Positions 1 to 8,491 are shown, counted from the stretch's first letter. The stretch is DNA of 16,386 bases from Lentisphaerota bacterium (GCA_020201415.1 JAIVGW010000227.1:8461-24846), one strand, 5' to 3'. Notes: generated from the letters alone by a model not told the origin. Translations and numbers: made by a program.

Positions 1-363
1 GTACGCTTCATGGGGGCGCTGCCACGTGAGGCACTGCCCGCCTGGCTTGCCGCCGCTGATGTATTTGCCCTGTCATCCCTGCATGAAGGCGACCCGGTGG
101 TTATCCGCGAGGCACTGGCCTGCGGCACACCGGTGGTAGCGCCGCGGGTGGGCGGCATACCGGAAACGGTTCCGGACAACCGCTATGGTTTGCTCTGCGA
201 ACCGAACGACAGTCTCCAATTGGCGCATGCTCTCGATGCCGCCATGGAGCGCTCATGGGACCGCGCCGCTATCAGCCGTTACGGCGGCAGTCAGACCTGG
301 GACATGGTAGCAGAGCGCCTTTTTGAAATATGCCAAAGTTTGACGACGATCCCGCGAGGTTAA
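1..363 (+). CDS. Glycosyltransferase family 4 (GT-B), C-terminal part, cut by window edge
   Basis: The frame is open from the first base, so the gene begins outside the window; about 120 residues are visible, ending at TAA 361-363. They match the second Rossmann domain of family 4 glycosyltransferases. The stretch AADVFALSSLHEGDPVVIRE is followed by ALACGTPVVA and GGIPE. The EGDPVVIRE part is the EX7E motif that contacts the sugar nucleotide donor. After this come the usual GLL-x-P-x-D loop and a C-terminal helix. Members transfer an activated sugar to an acceptor at the cytoplasmic face, often for cell-surface polysaccharide or glycolipid. Donor and acceptor cannot be told from this part. 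No clear terminator follows; the next gene is about 200 bases away, so it is probably the last gene of its unit. Confidence 0.88.
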   Translation, partial: VRFMGALPREALPAWLAAADVFALSSLHEGDPVVIREALACGTPVVAPRVGGIPETVPDNRYGLLCEPNDSLQLAHALDAAMERSWDRAAISRYGGSQTWDMVAERLFEICQSLTTIPRG

Positions 364-565
364 TGGGACGGATGTCTCAACTCAGCGGCGTCAATCCAGT
401 TGGGAATCATGTCCGAGGTTTAAGGCGAGCTTCAGTTTCCATTGTGCGGGCCGGCGATAAATAATGCCTTATAAATTGTTGCAATGCTTTCAGTATTATG
501 CCAAGGTGATAAAAATGCGAGGCGGATACTTTACCGCTAAAATGTAGATTACAGGAGGAACAGTT

Positions 566-997
566 TTGACGATGACGAAAAAAGGCGACAAGGTCAGCAT
601 TCACTACACCGGCAAACTTAACGACGGCACCGTTTTCGACAGCTCCCGCGAGCGCGAGCCGCTGGAATTCACCCTGGGCTCCGGGCAAGTCATACCCGGA
701 TTTGATAACGCCGTCACGGGCATGGCCGCCGGTGAGAAAAAAACCGTCGAAATCCCGGCGGCGGAAGCTTATGGACCGCACCATCCGGAAATGGTGGTCA
801 AGGCCGAACGCAGCAAAATCCCGTCTGAGGTAAACGTCGCCGTGGGTCAGCGGCTGCAGAGCAAACAGCCTGATGGCCGCACGGTCGTTTTCAACGTGGC
901 CGAGGTATCGGATGGCGCCGTGACTCTGGACGCCAACCATCCGCTGGCCGGCAAAGATCTGGTTTTCGACATCGAACTGGTCCAGGTTACCTCATGA
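566..997 (+). CDS. FKBP-type peptidyl-prolyl isomerase, SlyD/SlpA-like
   Basis: A 143-residue protein with the SlyD-type layout: an FKBP half at the N terminus (VSIHYTGKLNDGTVFDSS, then FTLGSGQVIPGFD), an inserted chaperone flap in the middle (AAEAYGPHHPEMVV onwards), and the signature return strand DANHPLAGKDLVFDIELVQV. Such proteins catalyse cis/trans isomerisation of X-Pro bonds and act as folding chaperones in the cytoplasm. There is no signal peptide and no His-rich metal-binding tail, so it is closer to SlpA/FkpB or short SlyD forms. The start chosen is TTG 566: the strong AGGAGG at 553-558 is 7 bases away, whereas the in-frame ATG at 572 would be 13 bases away. Either start leaves the fold intact. 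An exported gene follows after 36 bases and may be co-transcribed. Confidence 0.93.
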   Translation: MTMTKKGDKVSIHYTGKLNDGTVFDSSREREPLEFTLGSGQVIPGFDNAVTGMAAGEKKTVEIPAAEAYGPHHPEMVVKAERSKIPSEVNVAVGQRLQSKQPDGRTVVFNVAEVSDGAVTLDANHPLAGKDLVFDIELVQVTS

Positions 998-1033
998 TAC
1001 TACAGCCTTGACCAATCAACATCGGGGGGGTCC

Positions 1034-1720
1034 ATGGCAGGGTGCATGAGATATGTTCTTTGCCTGCTGGCGACAGTGATTTTCATGCCGGGGGCCGGAA
1101 TCCGGGCCGATCCAGCATTTGCCGCGGTCCCGGCGGCCGGCACGCCCACCGGGTATCTGGCGCGACTGTTGATCAATGAACATGACATTGAAGCCGTCCT
1201 GCCCGACTCCAAAATTAAAATCTGGCTGGTTGACGCCACGCCCGCCGACCTTGACCCGGGCGACCGCAGTCAATTGATCAAAATGGGACTGCCGATTTTC
1301 AACCTGCGGATTCTGCTCAAAAAAACCGATTACCATATTGAAGAACTGGATATCGATGTCCGCGGCGATAATTTCAAGATTATCGAGGTCGCCCGCCATC
1401 CGGCGGGTGTGCCGCCGCCGGACGACGCAGTTCAACTGGAACTGGACGTAAAAACACTGAAAGACTACCTTTTAAGCACCCGCTCCCTGAAAGACCCCTT
1501 GCACCCACACGTCGATCCCAAGCTGCGGAACGCCATTTTGCAACAGATCGCCGCCGACATGGAAAAACGCCATTTACCGCTGCACGAAGCACATGTGGCG
1601 CCTTTGAGCCCGGTCGCCAATGAACTATGGATATTCTGGGAAACCGGGCGTCAACTGATCAGGGTGGCCGCGGATATGGAGATCACCCACCCGGCCATCT
1701 TACCAAGAAGGTGTAATTAG
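1034..1720 (+). CDS. Hypothetical exported protein
   Basis: A 228-residue protein I do not recognise. The N terminus has a short basic start, a hydrophobic core (YVLCLLATVIFMPGAG) and small residues around 25-32, which fits a Sec signal peptide, so the protein is probably periplasmic or secreted. The rest is mixed alpha/beta in character with no membrane segment, no cysteine pair and no catalytic motif I can name. ATG 1034 is preceded by a run of seven G at 1024-1030; ATG 1046, four codons in, is an alternative start that gives a more compact signal peptide. It lies 36 bases after the FKBP gene and 64 bases before a DUF4230-like gene on the same strand, so the three may form one unit. The real reading frame is supported by even composition over its whole length. 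Confidence 0.7.
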   Translation: MAGCMRYVLCLLATVIFMPGAGIRADPAFAAVPAAGTPTGYLARLLINEHDIEAVLPDSKIKIWLVDATPADLDPGDRSQLIKMGLPIFNLRILLKKTDYHIEELDIDVRGDNFKIIEVARHPAGVPPPDDAVQLELDVKTLKDYLLSTRSLKDPLHPHVDPKLRNAILQQIAADMEKRHLPLHEAHVAPLSPVANELWIFWETGRQLIRVAADMEITHPAILPRRCN

Positions 1721-1784
1721 ATATTGCGAATTGATGCCGGAATTCCGCGCAACCATTTTACAAAACAGCCCCAGAAAATAAAAC

Positions 1785-2468
1785 ATGAATACACTAATTG
1801 CCATTCTCGCCGGTTTTACCTTCGCCTGTATGCTGTGGGCCGCCGTGCATCTGTTGCGGCGCAGCCGCAGAGGGCCTGGCGCTCGCGTGACTACCAGCGC
1901 CTCGGCCATTGAACGACTCAAAGCCATCGGCCAACTTTCAGTATTCAAAGTCCTGACCAAGGAAATTGTCACTGAAGTGGACCATAGCTGGGGCGCGTTC
2001 GGCAGTAAGTACTTGAGCTGGATTCTATCGGGCAAAAAAATGGCCATGATCTTTGAGTTTGAGATTGATTTTCGCTACGACCTGCACAGCCCGGACTTCA
2101 AGGTTAAAAGCACCGCCGACGCCTTTGTGCTGACCATGCCCCCTTGCATGTATGAAATTCACATAAGGGACATTCAGTTCTACGACGAGCAAAAAAGCAA
2201 ACTCGTGCCCTGGTTGCTGCCTGATTTGCTCAACACCCTGTTCACGGACGGTTTCTCCGAACAGGACCGAAATCGTCTCAAGGATGCCGCAAAGAACAGC
2301 GCGCGCCAACAGGCCCAGGCGCTCATTGGTGATTTGAGATCAGATGTGGAACAATCCGCCCGGCAAACACTGAAATCACTCGCCCGGGCCTTCGGCGTCG
2401 AAAACCCCGACTTTGTATTCCAACAACCAGCCGATCAGCCTACCGTAGTAGCCTTTGCCAAGGAATAA
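1785..2468 (+). CDS. DUF4230-like membrane-anchored protein
   Basis: A 227-residue protein. Residues 2-23 form one hydrophobic segment followed by RRSRR, giving an N-in signal anchor with the rest outside the cytoplasm. The body shows features I associate with DUF4230: an early strand with LSVFKVLTKEIVTEVDH, a central segment FEFEIDFRYDLHSPDFKV, then a pair of strands around VLTMPPCMYEIHIRDIQFYD, and a long basic/amphipathic helix (residues about 160-205, rich in Q, R and A) in which a periplasmic coiled coil is possible. The biochemical role of the family is not known. The start has only a weak ribosome binding site. A convergent minus-strand gene ends 65 bases after its stop. Family assignment is from pattern memory, not from a search. 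Confidence 0.68.
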   Translation: MNTLIAILAGFTFACMLWAAVHLLRRSRRGPGARVTTSASAIERLKAIGQLSVFKVLTKEIVTEVDHSWGAFGSKYLSWILSGKKMAMIFEFEIDFRYDLHSPDFKVKSTADAFVLTMPPCMYEIHIRDIQFYDEQKSKLVPWLLPDLLNTLFTDGFSEQDRNRLKDAAKNSARQQAQALIGDLRSDVEQSARQTLKSLARAFGVENPDFVFQQPADQPTVVAFAKE

Positions 2469-2533
2469 AGCAGGTTAGCGCCCCTACGGGATTGAATCCT
2501 TGCTATTTCACCGATGATTAAGCGCGGTCGTCA

Positions 2534-2815
2534 TCAATCGCCGTCACCCGGAAGGGGCGCCCTGGGATTTATCACGGCCTGGGACTGATGTTGCCCCCAA
2601 AGACGCCAGAATTCGTCGGCCCATTTGCATGCATAAGCGTGGTTGCCCAGCGAGGAATACACCAGGCACAGACTGCCCCCGGCCTCCATCATGGCCTGGT
2701 GGTCACCGTCCTCCAGAGCCTGGCTGTAGCGCTGATGCATCATTTTTAAAAACAGCCGGAATTCCAAGTGGTTTTTTAATGATTTCAACATATCCGTCAC
2801 GCCCATGAAAAACAT
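2534..2815 (-). CDS. Small hypothetical protein, helical, TPR-like
   Basis: A 93-residue protein read on the minus strand. It is almost wholly helical in character. Residues about 24-70 look like two helix-turn-helix units of a tetratricopeptide type: an acidic QALEDGDHQAMMEAGGSL stretch, then LVYSSLGNHAYACKWADEFW. The last 15 residues are proline-rich and probably disordered. I do not recognise the family. Support for a real gene: ATG at 2815 follows AAAGGA with 8-9 bases spacing, and a -10-like TATATT with a 17-base-spaced TTGCGC lies just upstream. It converges with the DUF4230-like gene and diverges from hisB. No terminator with a T run is visible downstream. Confidence 0.5.
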   Translation of the reverse strand: MFFMGVTDMLKSLKNHLEFRLFLKMMHQRYSQALEDGDHQAMMEAGGSLCLVYSSLGNHAYACKWADEFWRLWGQHQSQAVINPRAPLPGDGD

Positions 2816-2832
2816 TGCCGGTTTCCTTTATT

Positions 2833-2861
2833 AATATAGCGCCTGACGGCAGGTTGCGCAA
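2833..2861 (-). promoter_or_regulatory. Possible promoter of the small minus-strand gene
   Basis: On the minus strand TTGCGC (2861-2856) is followed after exactly 17 bases by TATATT (2838-2833). The -10 box is good; the -35 matches the consensus at only three positions. Transcription would start about at the ribosome binding site, leaving a very short leader, which makes this less certain. Confidence 0.3.
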
Positions 2862-2967
2862 GCGCGGACTGAAAGCTGAAGCAGGAAAGAAGGCCGGATA
2901 ATTTAGCCGCAAAGGCCGGGCGGCCTAATAATCTGGTTAAGGGTTTGACGTAAGCGCTGCGCAAGCG
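2855..2967 (+). repeat. Pair of 10-base direct repeats in the divergent promoters
   Basis: TGCGCAAGCG occurs at 2855-2864 and again at 2958-2967. The first copy covers the -35 box of the possible minus-strand promoter; the second fills the end of the spacer of the hisB promoter, right against its -10 box. Placement suggests binding sites for one regulator, but two copies of 10 bases in a GC-rich interval may be chance. Confidence 0.35.
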
Positions 2968-2973
2968 TATCAT
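2945..2973 (+). promoter_or_regulatory. Sigma70-type promoter for the hisB cluster
   Basis: TTGACG at 2945-2950 and TATCAT at 2968-2973 are separated by 17 bases. Both boxes differ from the consensus at one position. A start near 2980 would give a leader of about 70 bases before the hisB ATG. I see no T-box, His leader peptide or terminator in that leader. Confidence 0.6.
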
Positions 2974-3049
2974 GCATTGTTTATGAATCAAGCATTGTTC
3001 CGCCGCGGCTGCCAGCACTGAGCCAGTCCCGGCTTATAAAGGGGGGATT

Positions 3050-3640
3050 ATGCGCGCCCGCACCGCATCCGTCAAACGCGCCACCAGCGAAACCGACATC
3101 AGCCTGACCGTCAATCTTGACGGCCACGGCCGGCCCGTCATCGACTGTGGCATTCCTTTTATGAACCACATGCTGGAATTACTGGCCCGCCATTCCCTGA
3201 TCGATTTGCGCCTGGCCGCCAAGGGCGATCTGGCTGTTGATTACCACCATACCGTGGAAGACATGGGAATCTGTCTGGGCCAGGCGCTGGACGAAGCCCT
3301 GGGCAACCGCAAGGGTATTGCGCGTTACGGCTGCGCCTATATCCCGATGGATGAAACCCTTTGCCGGGCGGTGATTGATCTGGGCGGCCGGCCCTTTCTG
3401 CATTATGAGCTGGCCTGCCGTAAGCAGAAGATTCGCGACTTCAATCTGGGACTGATCGAGGAAATGCTGCGCTCTTTCTGCATACACGGACGTCTCAACC
3501 TGCATGTCACCCAGTTTTACGGTAAAGATCCGCATCATGCCGTCGAGGCGGTTTTCAAGGCCCTGGCCCGCGCCTTGCGTCAGGCCATAACCAATGACCC
3601 GCGTGAACAAGGCATACCTTCGAGCAAGGGAAAAATCTGA
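3050..3640 (+). CDS. hisB: Imidazoleglycerol-phosphate dehydratase
   Basis: This 196-residue enzyme dehydrates imidazole glycerol phosphate to imidazole acetol phosphate in histidine synthesis. It is the monofunctional form, without the N-terminal histidinol-phosphatase domain found in enterobacteria. Two homologous halves each carry the manganese-binding HHxxE: HHTVED at 66-71 and DPHHAVEA at 160-167. Other expected ligands are present: H40 in FMNHML and H152 in LNLHV. The motif usually written F-x-D-H has Asn (N39) in place of Asp, a mild variant. The tail after residue 181 is a short basic extension. ATG 3050 follows GGGGGGA with about 4 bases spacing. It is first in a run with hisA 37 bases downstream; hisH and hisF, often neighbours, are not in the window. 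Confidence 0.97.
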   Translation: MRARTASVKRATSETDISLTVNLDGHGRPVIDCGIPFMNHMLELLARHSLIDLRLAAKGDLAVDYHHTVEDMGICLGQALDEALGNRKGIARYGCAYIPMDETLCRAVIDLGGRPFLHYELACRKQKIRDFNLGLIEEMLRSFCIHGRLNLHVTQFYGKDPHHAVEAVFKALARALRQAITNDPREQGIPSSKGKI

Positions 3641-3677
3641 ACTTCAACGCCGGATGTCGTATTCTTTTCGAGGTGCC

Positions 3678-4433
3678 ATGCAAAACACTTTTACCATTTT
3701 CCCCGCAATCGACCTGAAGAACGGCCAATGCGTCCGTCTGCGCCAGGGGCTGGCGGACCAGGCCACGGTCTATGGCGCCGACCCGGTCGCCATGGCGCAG
3801 CACTGGGAAGCTCAGGGAGCCATGGCGCTGCATGTGGTTGACCTGGACGGCGCCTTCGCCGGCGCGCCGCGTCATACCGAGATAATTCGCACCATAATTA
3901 CAGCCGTAAAAATTCCGGTGCAGGTGGGTGGCGGACTGCGCCGGGACGCCGATTTGTCGACACTGATAGATGCCGGCGCCGCCCGGGTGATCATCGGCAC
4001 ACGCGCGGTAGCTGCAGACGGCGGCGGCGCCGACCTCAAACGCCTGACGACCCTGTACGGCGACAAGCTGGCCGTAGGCATTGATGCCCGTAACGGATTG
4101 GTGCAGGTGCGCGGATGGACCGAGACCACACCGTTGCAGGCCGTCGATCTGGCCCGCAATGTCTGCCGGGCCGGCGTTAGCGCTATTATTTACACTGATA
4201 CGGCCACCGACGGCATGTTGCAGGGCCCCAATCAGGAGGCCACCTTAGCCCTGTGTCGCGCCGTCGACGCCCGGATCATCGCCTCCGGCGGAGTGGCCAC
4301 GGCGGAGCATGTCCGCCGCCTGGCACAATTGGATTGCCCAAATCTCCACGGTGTGATTGTCGGGCGCGCGCTCTATGAAAAAACCGCCACCCTGCCGGAT
4401 CTGCTGGCCGCCGCCCGGAGCAACGCGTCATGA
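3678..4433 (+). CDS. hisA: Phosphoribosyl-formimino-AICAR-ribotide isomerase
   Basis: A 251-residue TIM-barrel enzyme that performs the Amadori isomerisation of ProFAR to PRFAR, the fourth step of histidine synthesis. The barrel opens with FTIFPAIDLKNGQCVRL, whose D12 matches the catalytic base of the family; GIDARNG (D136) matches the second acid. Phosphate-binding loops are seen at QVGGGLR (82-88) and IIASGGV near residue 203, with TDGMLQGPN between. The open frame reaches back to 3594, but the family starts directly at this strand, and ATG 3678 has GAGG at 3670-3673, so I take 3678. Its stop TGA (4431-4433) overlaps the next gene's ATG in ATGA, indicating translational coupling to the peptidase gene. 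Confidence 0.97.
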   Translation: MQNTFTIFPAIDLKNGQCVRLRQGLADQATVYGADPVAMAQHWEAQGAMALHVVDLDGAFAGAPRHTEIIRTIITAVKIPVQVGGGLRRDADLSTLIDAGAARVIIGTRAVAADGGGADLKRLTTLYGDKLAVGIDARNGLVQVRGWTETTPLQAVDLARNVCRAGVSAIIYTDTATDGMLQGPNQEATLALCRAVDARIIASGGVATAEHVRRLAQLDCPNLHGVIVGRALYEKTATLPDLLAAARSNAS

Positions 4434-5713
4434 ACCTGACTGTCCAGGAAACCACCCTGCCCAACGGCATCCGCATTTTGTCTTCCGCCATGCCCGGCGC
4501 CCGCAGCACGGCCCTGGGCATCTGGGTAGGCGCCGGCGGGCGCCATGAATGCCGCACATTGAACGGCATCAGCCATTTTGTCGAGCATATGCTTTTCAAA
4601 GGCACCACCCATCGCACGGCCCGTGAAATAACACGTGCTATTGAGGGACGGGGCGGCCATTGCAACGCCTTCACGCAGGAGGAAAACACCTGTTATTACG
4701 CGCGCATGGCCGGCCACCACCTGCCCGAAGTGATGGATATCATGACGGAGATGTACCTGCATCCGCGCTTCGCGGCGGATGATGTCGTCCGCGAAAAAGG
4801 CGTGATTCTGGAAGAACTGCTGATGGTCAACGATCAGCCGGAACAATTGGTGCACGAGATGCTGGCAGCCATGCTCTGGCGCAATCATGAACTGGGACGG
4901 CCGCTTACCGGCACACAGGAAACGCTGCAACGCTTCACCCGCGAGCACCTGCTGAACTACAAGAAGAAGAAATACGCCCCGGAAAACACTGTATTCGTGC
5001 TGGCGGGGAAGGTCGATCACCAGGCGTGCGTGGCGCAAATCAAAAACCAACTGCGACATGTCCGCCGAAAGGCGGCCCCCAACTACCGCCTGGTGACCGC
5101 CGCCGTGGGCCAGGAACCATTCCGTCTCTCGTTCAAGAAAATCGAGCAGACACAACTGGCGCTGGGCTTCAGAATTTTCGGTCGTTTTGACCAGCGGCGG
5201 CATGCGTTGCGTCTGCTCAATGTTATTCTCGGTGAAAACATGAGCTCGCGTCTGTTTCAATCATTGCGTGAAGAACACGGCCTGGCTTATGCCGTCAGTT
5301 CTTCGGCACAGTTGTTCGCCGAAACCGGCGCACTGGTGATCGGCGCCGGAGTGGACTCGCGGCGCGCGGAACGGTCGCTGGAACTGATTTTGCGCGAGCT
5401 GCATCAATTAAAGAAAACCGGCCCGACTGGCAGGGAATTGAATGAAGCCCGCGAATACGTCATCGGCCATATGCTGCTGGCTCTGGAAAGCCCCGCCGGA
5501 CACATGCACTGGATGGGCGAAAGCATACTGAATTACGGGCGGGTGGTGCAGCCGGAGGAAATTATCGCATCCATGCGCGGCATAACCACAGGGGTAATCA
5601 AGAATCTGGCCGGCGAAATTTTGCGCCGCAAAAACGCCAGTCTGGCGGTTTTAGCCGGCGAGGACGCCAACCTGCGTGAAACAAGCCTGCGGAAGACGTT
5701 GGATACAATTTAA
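4430..5713 (+). CDS. M16 family zinc peptidase (processing-peptidase-like)
   Basis: This 427-residue protein has the inverted zinc motif HFVEH at 49-53, with the third ligand E129 in VILEE exactly 76 residues on, so the active-site half is intact. The second half carries the family's substrate-binding pattern LREEHGLAYAVSSS near residues 280-293. Length and layout match bacterial homologues of the mitochondrial processing peptidase beta subunit (PqqL/YmxG group). There is no signal peptide, so it probably acts in the cytoplasm on peptides or small unfolded proteins. It overlaps hisA by four bases. A link to histidine synthesis is not expected from the family; the coupling more likely reflects operon packing. 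An AsmA-like gene follows after 32 bases. Confidence 0.95.
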   Translation: MNLTVQETTLPNGIRILSSAMPGARSTALGIWVGAGGRHECRTLNGISHFVEHMLFKGTTHRTAREITRAIEGRGGHCNAFTQEENTCYYARMAGHHLPEVMDIMTEMYLHPRFAADDVVREKGVILEELLMVNDQPEQLVHEMLAAMLWRNHELGRPLTGTQETLQRFTREHLLNYKKKKYAPENTVFVLAGKVDHQACVAQIKNQLRHVRRKAAPNYRLVTAAVGQEPFRLSFKKIEQTQLALGFRIFGRFDQRRHALRLLNVILGENMSSRLFQSLREEHGLAYAVSSSAQLFAETGALVIGAGVDSRRAERSLELILRELHQLKKTGPTGRELNEAREYVIGHMLLALESPAGHMHWMGESILNYGRVVQPEEIIASMRGITTGVIKNLAGEILRRKNASLAVLAGEDANLRETSLRKTLDTI

Positions 5714-5745
5714 AGCACCAACTTGCGGGAACACATCGGAAAAAT

Positions 5746-6894
5746 ATGCGTAAATTTATTATAAGCCTGATTATCGCCGGCCTGCTGCTGGCATGCGTTC
5801 ATTACATGCTGGAACGGCGTTTTACCAACCTTATTCGCACCAGCATCCTGCCGCAACTGCAGGAGCGTTATCGCATGGAAATCATCGCCGACAGCATCTC
5901 GATGAACCTGCTGTCCGGCAGCTTGCGGTTGCGCGACGTACGCATCGGCAATCCCCCGCAATTCGACGAACCCGATCTGGCCCGGCTGGGTGAAATCCGC
6001 ATCCGTCTTTCGCTCTATGACCTCTGGAAGCATCGGAAATTCACTATCCGCGATCTGCGCGTTAATCGCGGTGAAGTCTATATTATCCGCAACCGCCATG
6101 ATCGCCTGAATCTGGCGGCTGCCGCGTCGGCATCGGATCAGGCGGAAACCGTAGCCACGGACGCCGAATCGTCCATTCCGCCGGCCGCAAGCCCGGCAGC
6201 TGGAACCGCCGGCCCGACACCGGAAACAATCGAGCCGGGAGGGTCTTCACAAATCACCATTCAAAAAGCGCGTATCCGTTCACAGGTGTATTACATCGAT
6301 CACGGAACACTTTTCAAACCCGCCGGCCTGCAGCTTGATCTGGACATCAACCTATACGCCGCCAATTTGTCAAACCACGGTGATGCCGCAAACATGAATG
6401 GAATCGTCATCATGGACGGCCACATCGAAGTCAACGGGAACCGCACCCCCATGGAACTTCGGGGCGGTTTGGCGCCTTTGCTCGACCCCCGGCGCCCGAC
6501 ATTGGAATTATCAGGCTTCACCAAGTCATTCGATCTGCTGCAGACACCGCCTTTGTGCGCCTGGCTGGGGCTGGAAAGAGGCAAAGTGGCCTGTGCCGTC
6601 AATATTATCATAAATAAAGGGGCAATCGAGCCTACCCGTTCCCTGCTCAAATTCGACTTCACCGACGTGCGCTCCACACCGGAAGCAAGGCAACGCATGC
6701 AGGGAATCAACCTGCCGGAGACATTCAGCCTGACCATGCCTCTGGGAGGCACCCTGGAAAATCCAGAAATTGATTTTACAACGGCAGTGACACGTCTGCT
6801 GGCCGGCGGCGATGTTATCCGTTCTCTGTTGCAGAACCTTTACCGAGCCCCCGGCCGCACAAACACAACGCCCAACCCGCCTGCATCCAGATGA
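5746..6894 (+). CDS. AsmA-like envelope protein
   Basis: A 382-residue protein with one N-terminal membrane segment (FIISLIIAGLLLACVHYML, residues 4-22) and a large periplasmic body. The first part reads like the AsmA/DUF748 repeat: LLSGSLRLRDVRIGNPPQF is followed by LARLGEIRIRLSLYDLW and FTIRDLRVNRGEVYI. A low-complexity linker rich in Ala, Pro, Glu and Thr spans about residues 125-168. After it the beta-rich pattern returns (ITIQKARIRSQVYYI, LQLDLDINLYAANL), and residues about 300-345 resemble the end of such domains. Proteins of this superfamily bridge the membranes of diderm cells and take part in lipid transport or outer-membrane assembly. That would fit a diderm host. The ribosome binding site is weak (GGAAA). 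Confidence 0.72.
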   Translation: MRKFIISLIIAGLLLACVHYMLERRFTNLIRTSILPQLQERYRMEIIADSISMNLLSGSLRLRDVRIGNPPQFDEPDLARLGEIRIRLSLYDLWKHRKFTIRDLRVNRGEVYIIRNRHDRLNLAAAASASDQAETVATDAESSIPPAASPAAGTAGPTPETIEPGGSSQITIQKARIRSQVYYIDHGTLFKPAGLQLDLDINLYAANLSNHGDAANMNGIVIMDGHIEVNGNRTPMELRGGLAPLLDPRRPTLELSGFTKSFDLLQTPPLCAWLGLERGKVACAVNIIINKGAIEPTRSLLKFDFTDVRSTPEARQRMQGINLPETFSLTMPLGGTLENPEIDFTTAVTRLLAGGDVIRSLLQNLYRAPGRTNTTPNPPASR

Positions 6895-6907
6895 TGACGG
6901 CAATGCC

Positions 6908-8491
6908 ATGAAACTTTCCTCCATAATACGGATCGGTTGGATAACGGCGCTACTGGCGGCCTTGACGCTAATGGCAGCCAACCTGATCCTGGGTGACCTT
7001 AATCAGGACGAGGGCTGGTACCTTTACGCCGCGCGCCTGGTCGCGGAAGGCAAGCTGCCCTATCGCGACTTCGCCTACACCCAGGGACCGTTGCTGCCGC
7101 TGGTTTATGCTCCGGCCCGCCCCCTCATTGCCGCCTGGGGCCTTGGCGCAGGACGCCTGGTCACGACCATGCTGGGACTGGGCAGCGCCTTGCTGGCGGC
7201 CTGTCTGGCCTCCAGGCTGGCGCCCAGGGGGATGGCGCGCGCAACCGCGCTGCTGGCCTTTACCCTGGCTGCCGTCAATGTTTATCAGAGTTATTATACA
7301 ACTGTGGTCAAAACCTACTCGCTGACGGCGCTGTTGATTACCGGAGGCTTTCTGGCGCTGCATACCGCTTGGCGTCGTCAATCCGGCCGGCCGGCATGGC
7401 TGGCGGGAATACTGATGGCGCTGGCCGCCGCTACGCGCAGTTCCGCCGCGCCGGCCCTGTTGCTGACCTTGATTGTCCTGTGGGTTGGACGTAAAGCCGG
7501 GCCGCGCCTATGGATTCACTTTGCCGCAGCCGGTCTGTTGACTTCCATCGCCGTCTTCCTGCCGTTTCTGGCGATGGCGCCGGAAAGCTTCTGGTTCCAT
7601 GTGGTACGCTATCATACCATGCGCGAGCCCGGCGCATGGGCCATGGTTTACAAGATCGGCTTCCTCTCCCGCACCATACAGGCTTATTTCGTACCGACGG
7701 TTCTGGCATGCCTGTGCTTCATACGGCCACGGAAATCCGCCACGGACGAAGCGCTTCAGCCGGCCGCCGTGCTGACCGGCCGGGCGATCTGGCTGACTTT
7801 GCCGTGTATCACCCTGCTGCACTTGGCGGCCCCTTTCCCCTATGACGATTACCAGGTTTTTATTTTTCCGCTGGCGGCTGCCGGTCTGGCAGCCCTGGCC
7901 ATGCGCCGTCTGGCCGATAGCCGGGCGGGCGCCACCCGTCTGGCCCTGATGTGGCTGCTGTTGTGCGGATTGGCCGCCGTCTCTTCCCCGCTCAATCAGG
8001 AATGGGTGATTCAGGGGCGTGACCGCATCTGGTGGCGGATCAAGGACACCCCCCCGCTTTTCAAACTGCATGCGGCCGGCAGACTGATAAGTTCATTGAC
8101 CCAGCCCGGCGATCCGCTGCTGACCCAGGACCCCTATCTGGCCGTAGAGGCTGACCGCCGATTGCCGTACGGACTGGAACTGGGCCAATTCTGCTATTTC
8201 CCCGAAATGGCGCGCGAGCGGGCCGAAAAACTGCACGTCATGAATCGTGACATGATGACCGAACTGCTGAGTGATTGCCGGGCGCCCCTGGCCGCCTTGA
8301 GCGGCTACGCCTTCGCCATGGAAGCGCCATGGATTCGTCCTACCACGGAGCAAGATCAGGAGATCTTCAACGAACTGATCGACCGGCATTACAATCCACT
8401 GATGGAAATTCATGATTTCGGACAGGCGGCCACCACCCTGCGGATATTGATCAGGCGCCGCAACCATGCCAGAGAGGATCAGACCCCATGA
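6908..8491 (+). CDS. GT-C membrane glycosyltransferase, GT39/ArnT-like
   Basis: A 527-residue protein with a hydrophobic N-terminal segment (residues 9-28), a loop with DEGWYLYA (34-41), then about eight to ten further membrane segments up to residue about 380, and a soluble C-terminal part. An acidic pair in the first extracytoplasmic loop followed by YRDFAYTQGPLLPLVY is the usual arrangement of the PMT/ArnT/DUF2029-type GT-C superfamily, which moves sugars from polyprenyl-phosphate carriers to an acceptor on the outer face of the inner membrane. Acceptor unknown. The open frame extends upstream to 6812 inside the AsmA-like gene; I chose ATG 6908, 13 bases after that gene, because the membrane segment follows at once. 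Its stop overlaps the next start as ATGA. Confidence 0.82.
   Translation: MKLSSIIRIGWITALLAALTLMAANLILGDLNQDEGWYLYAARLVAEGKLPYRDFAYTQGPLLPLVYAPARPLIAAWGLGAGRLVTTMLGLGSALLAACLASRLAPRGMARATALLAFTLAAVNVYQSYYTTVVKTYSLTALLITGGFLALHTAWRRQSGRPAWLAGILMALAAATRSSAAPALLLTLIVLWVGRKAGPRLWIHFAAAGLLTSIAVFLPFLAMAPESFWFHVVRYHTMREPGAWAMVYKIGFLSRTIQAYFVPTVLACLCFIRPRKSATDEALQPAAVLTGRAIWLTLPCITLLHLAAPFPYDDYQVFIFPLAAAGLAALAMRRLADSRAGATRLALMWLLLCGLAAVSSPLNQEWVIQGRDRIWWRIKDTPPLFKLHAAGRLISSLTQPGDPLLTQDPYLAVEADRRLPYGLELGQFCYFPEMARERAEKLHVMNRDMMTELLSDCRAPLAALSGYAFAMEAPWIRPTTEQDQEIFNELIDRHYNPLMEIHDFGQAATTLRILIRRRNHAREDQTP

Noticed and set aside
470..513. Promoter for the FKBP gene in the AT-rich stretch before it
   Set aside because: Several -10-like boxes occur (TATAAA 470-475, TATTAT 494-499) but none has a -35-like box at 16-18 bases, so I could not choose one.
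407..940. A 177-codon minus-strand frame opposite the FKBP gene
   Set aside because: The FKBP gene is complete with ribosome site and signature; the minus frame is its shadow.
4373..5260. A 295-codon minus-strand frame opposite the M16 peptidase gene
   Set aside because: The plus-strand gene is complete with all zinc ligands; the minus frame has no recognisable domain.
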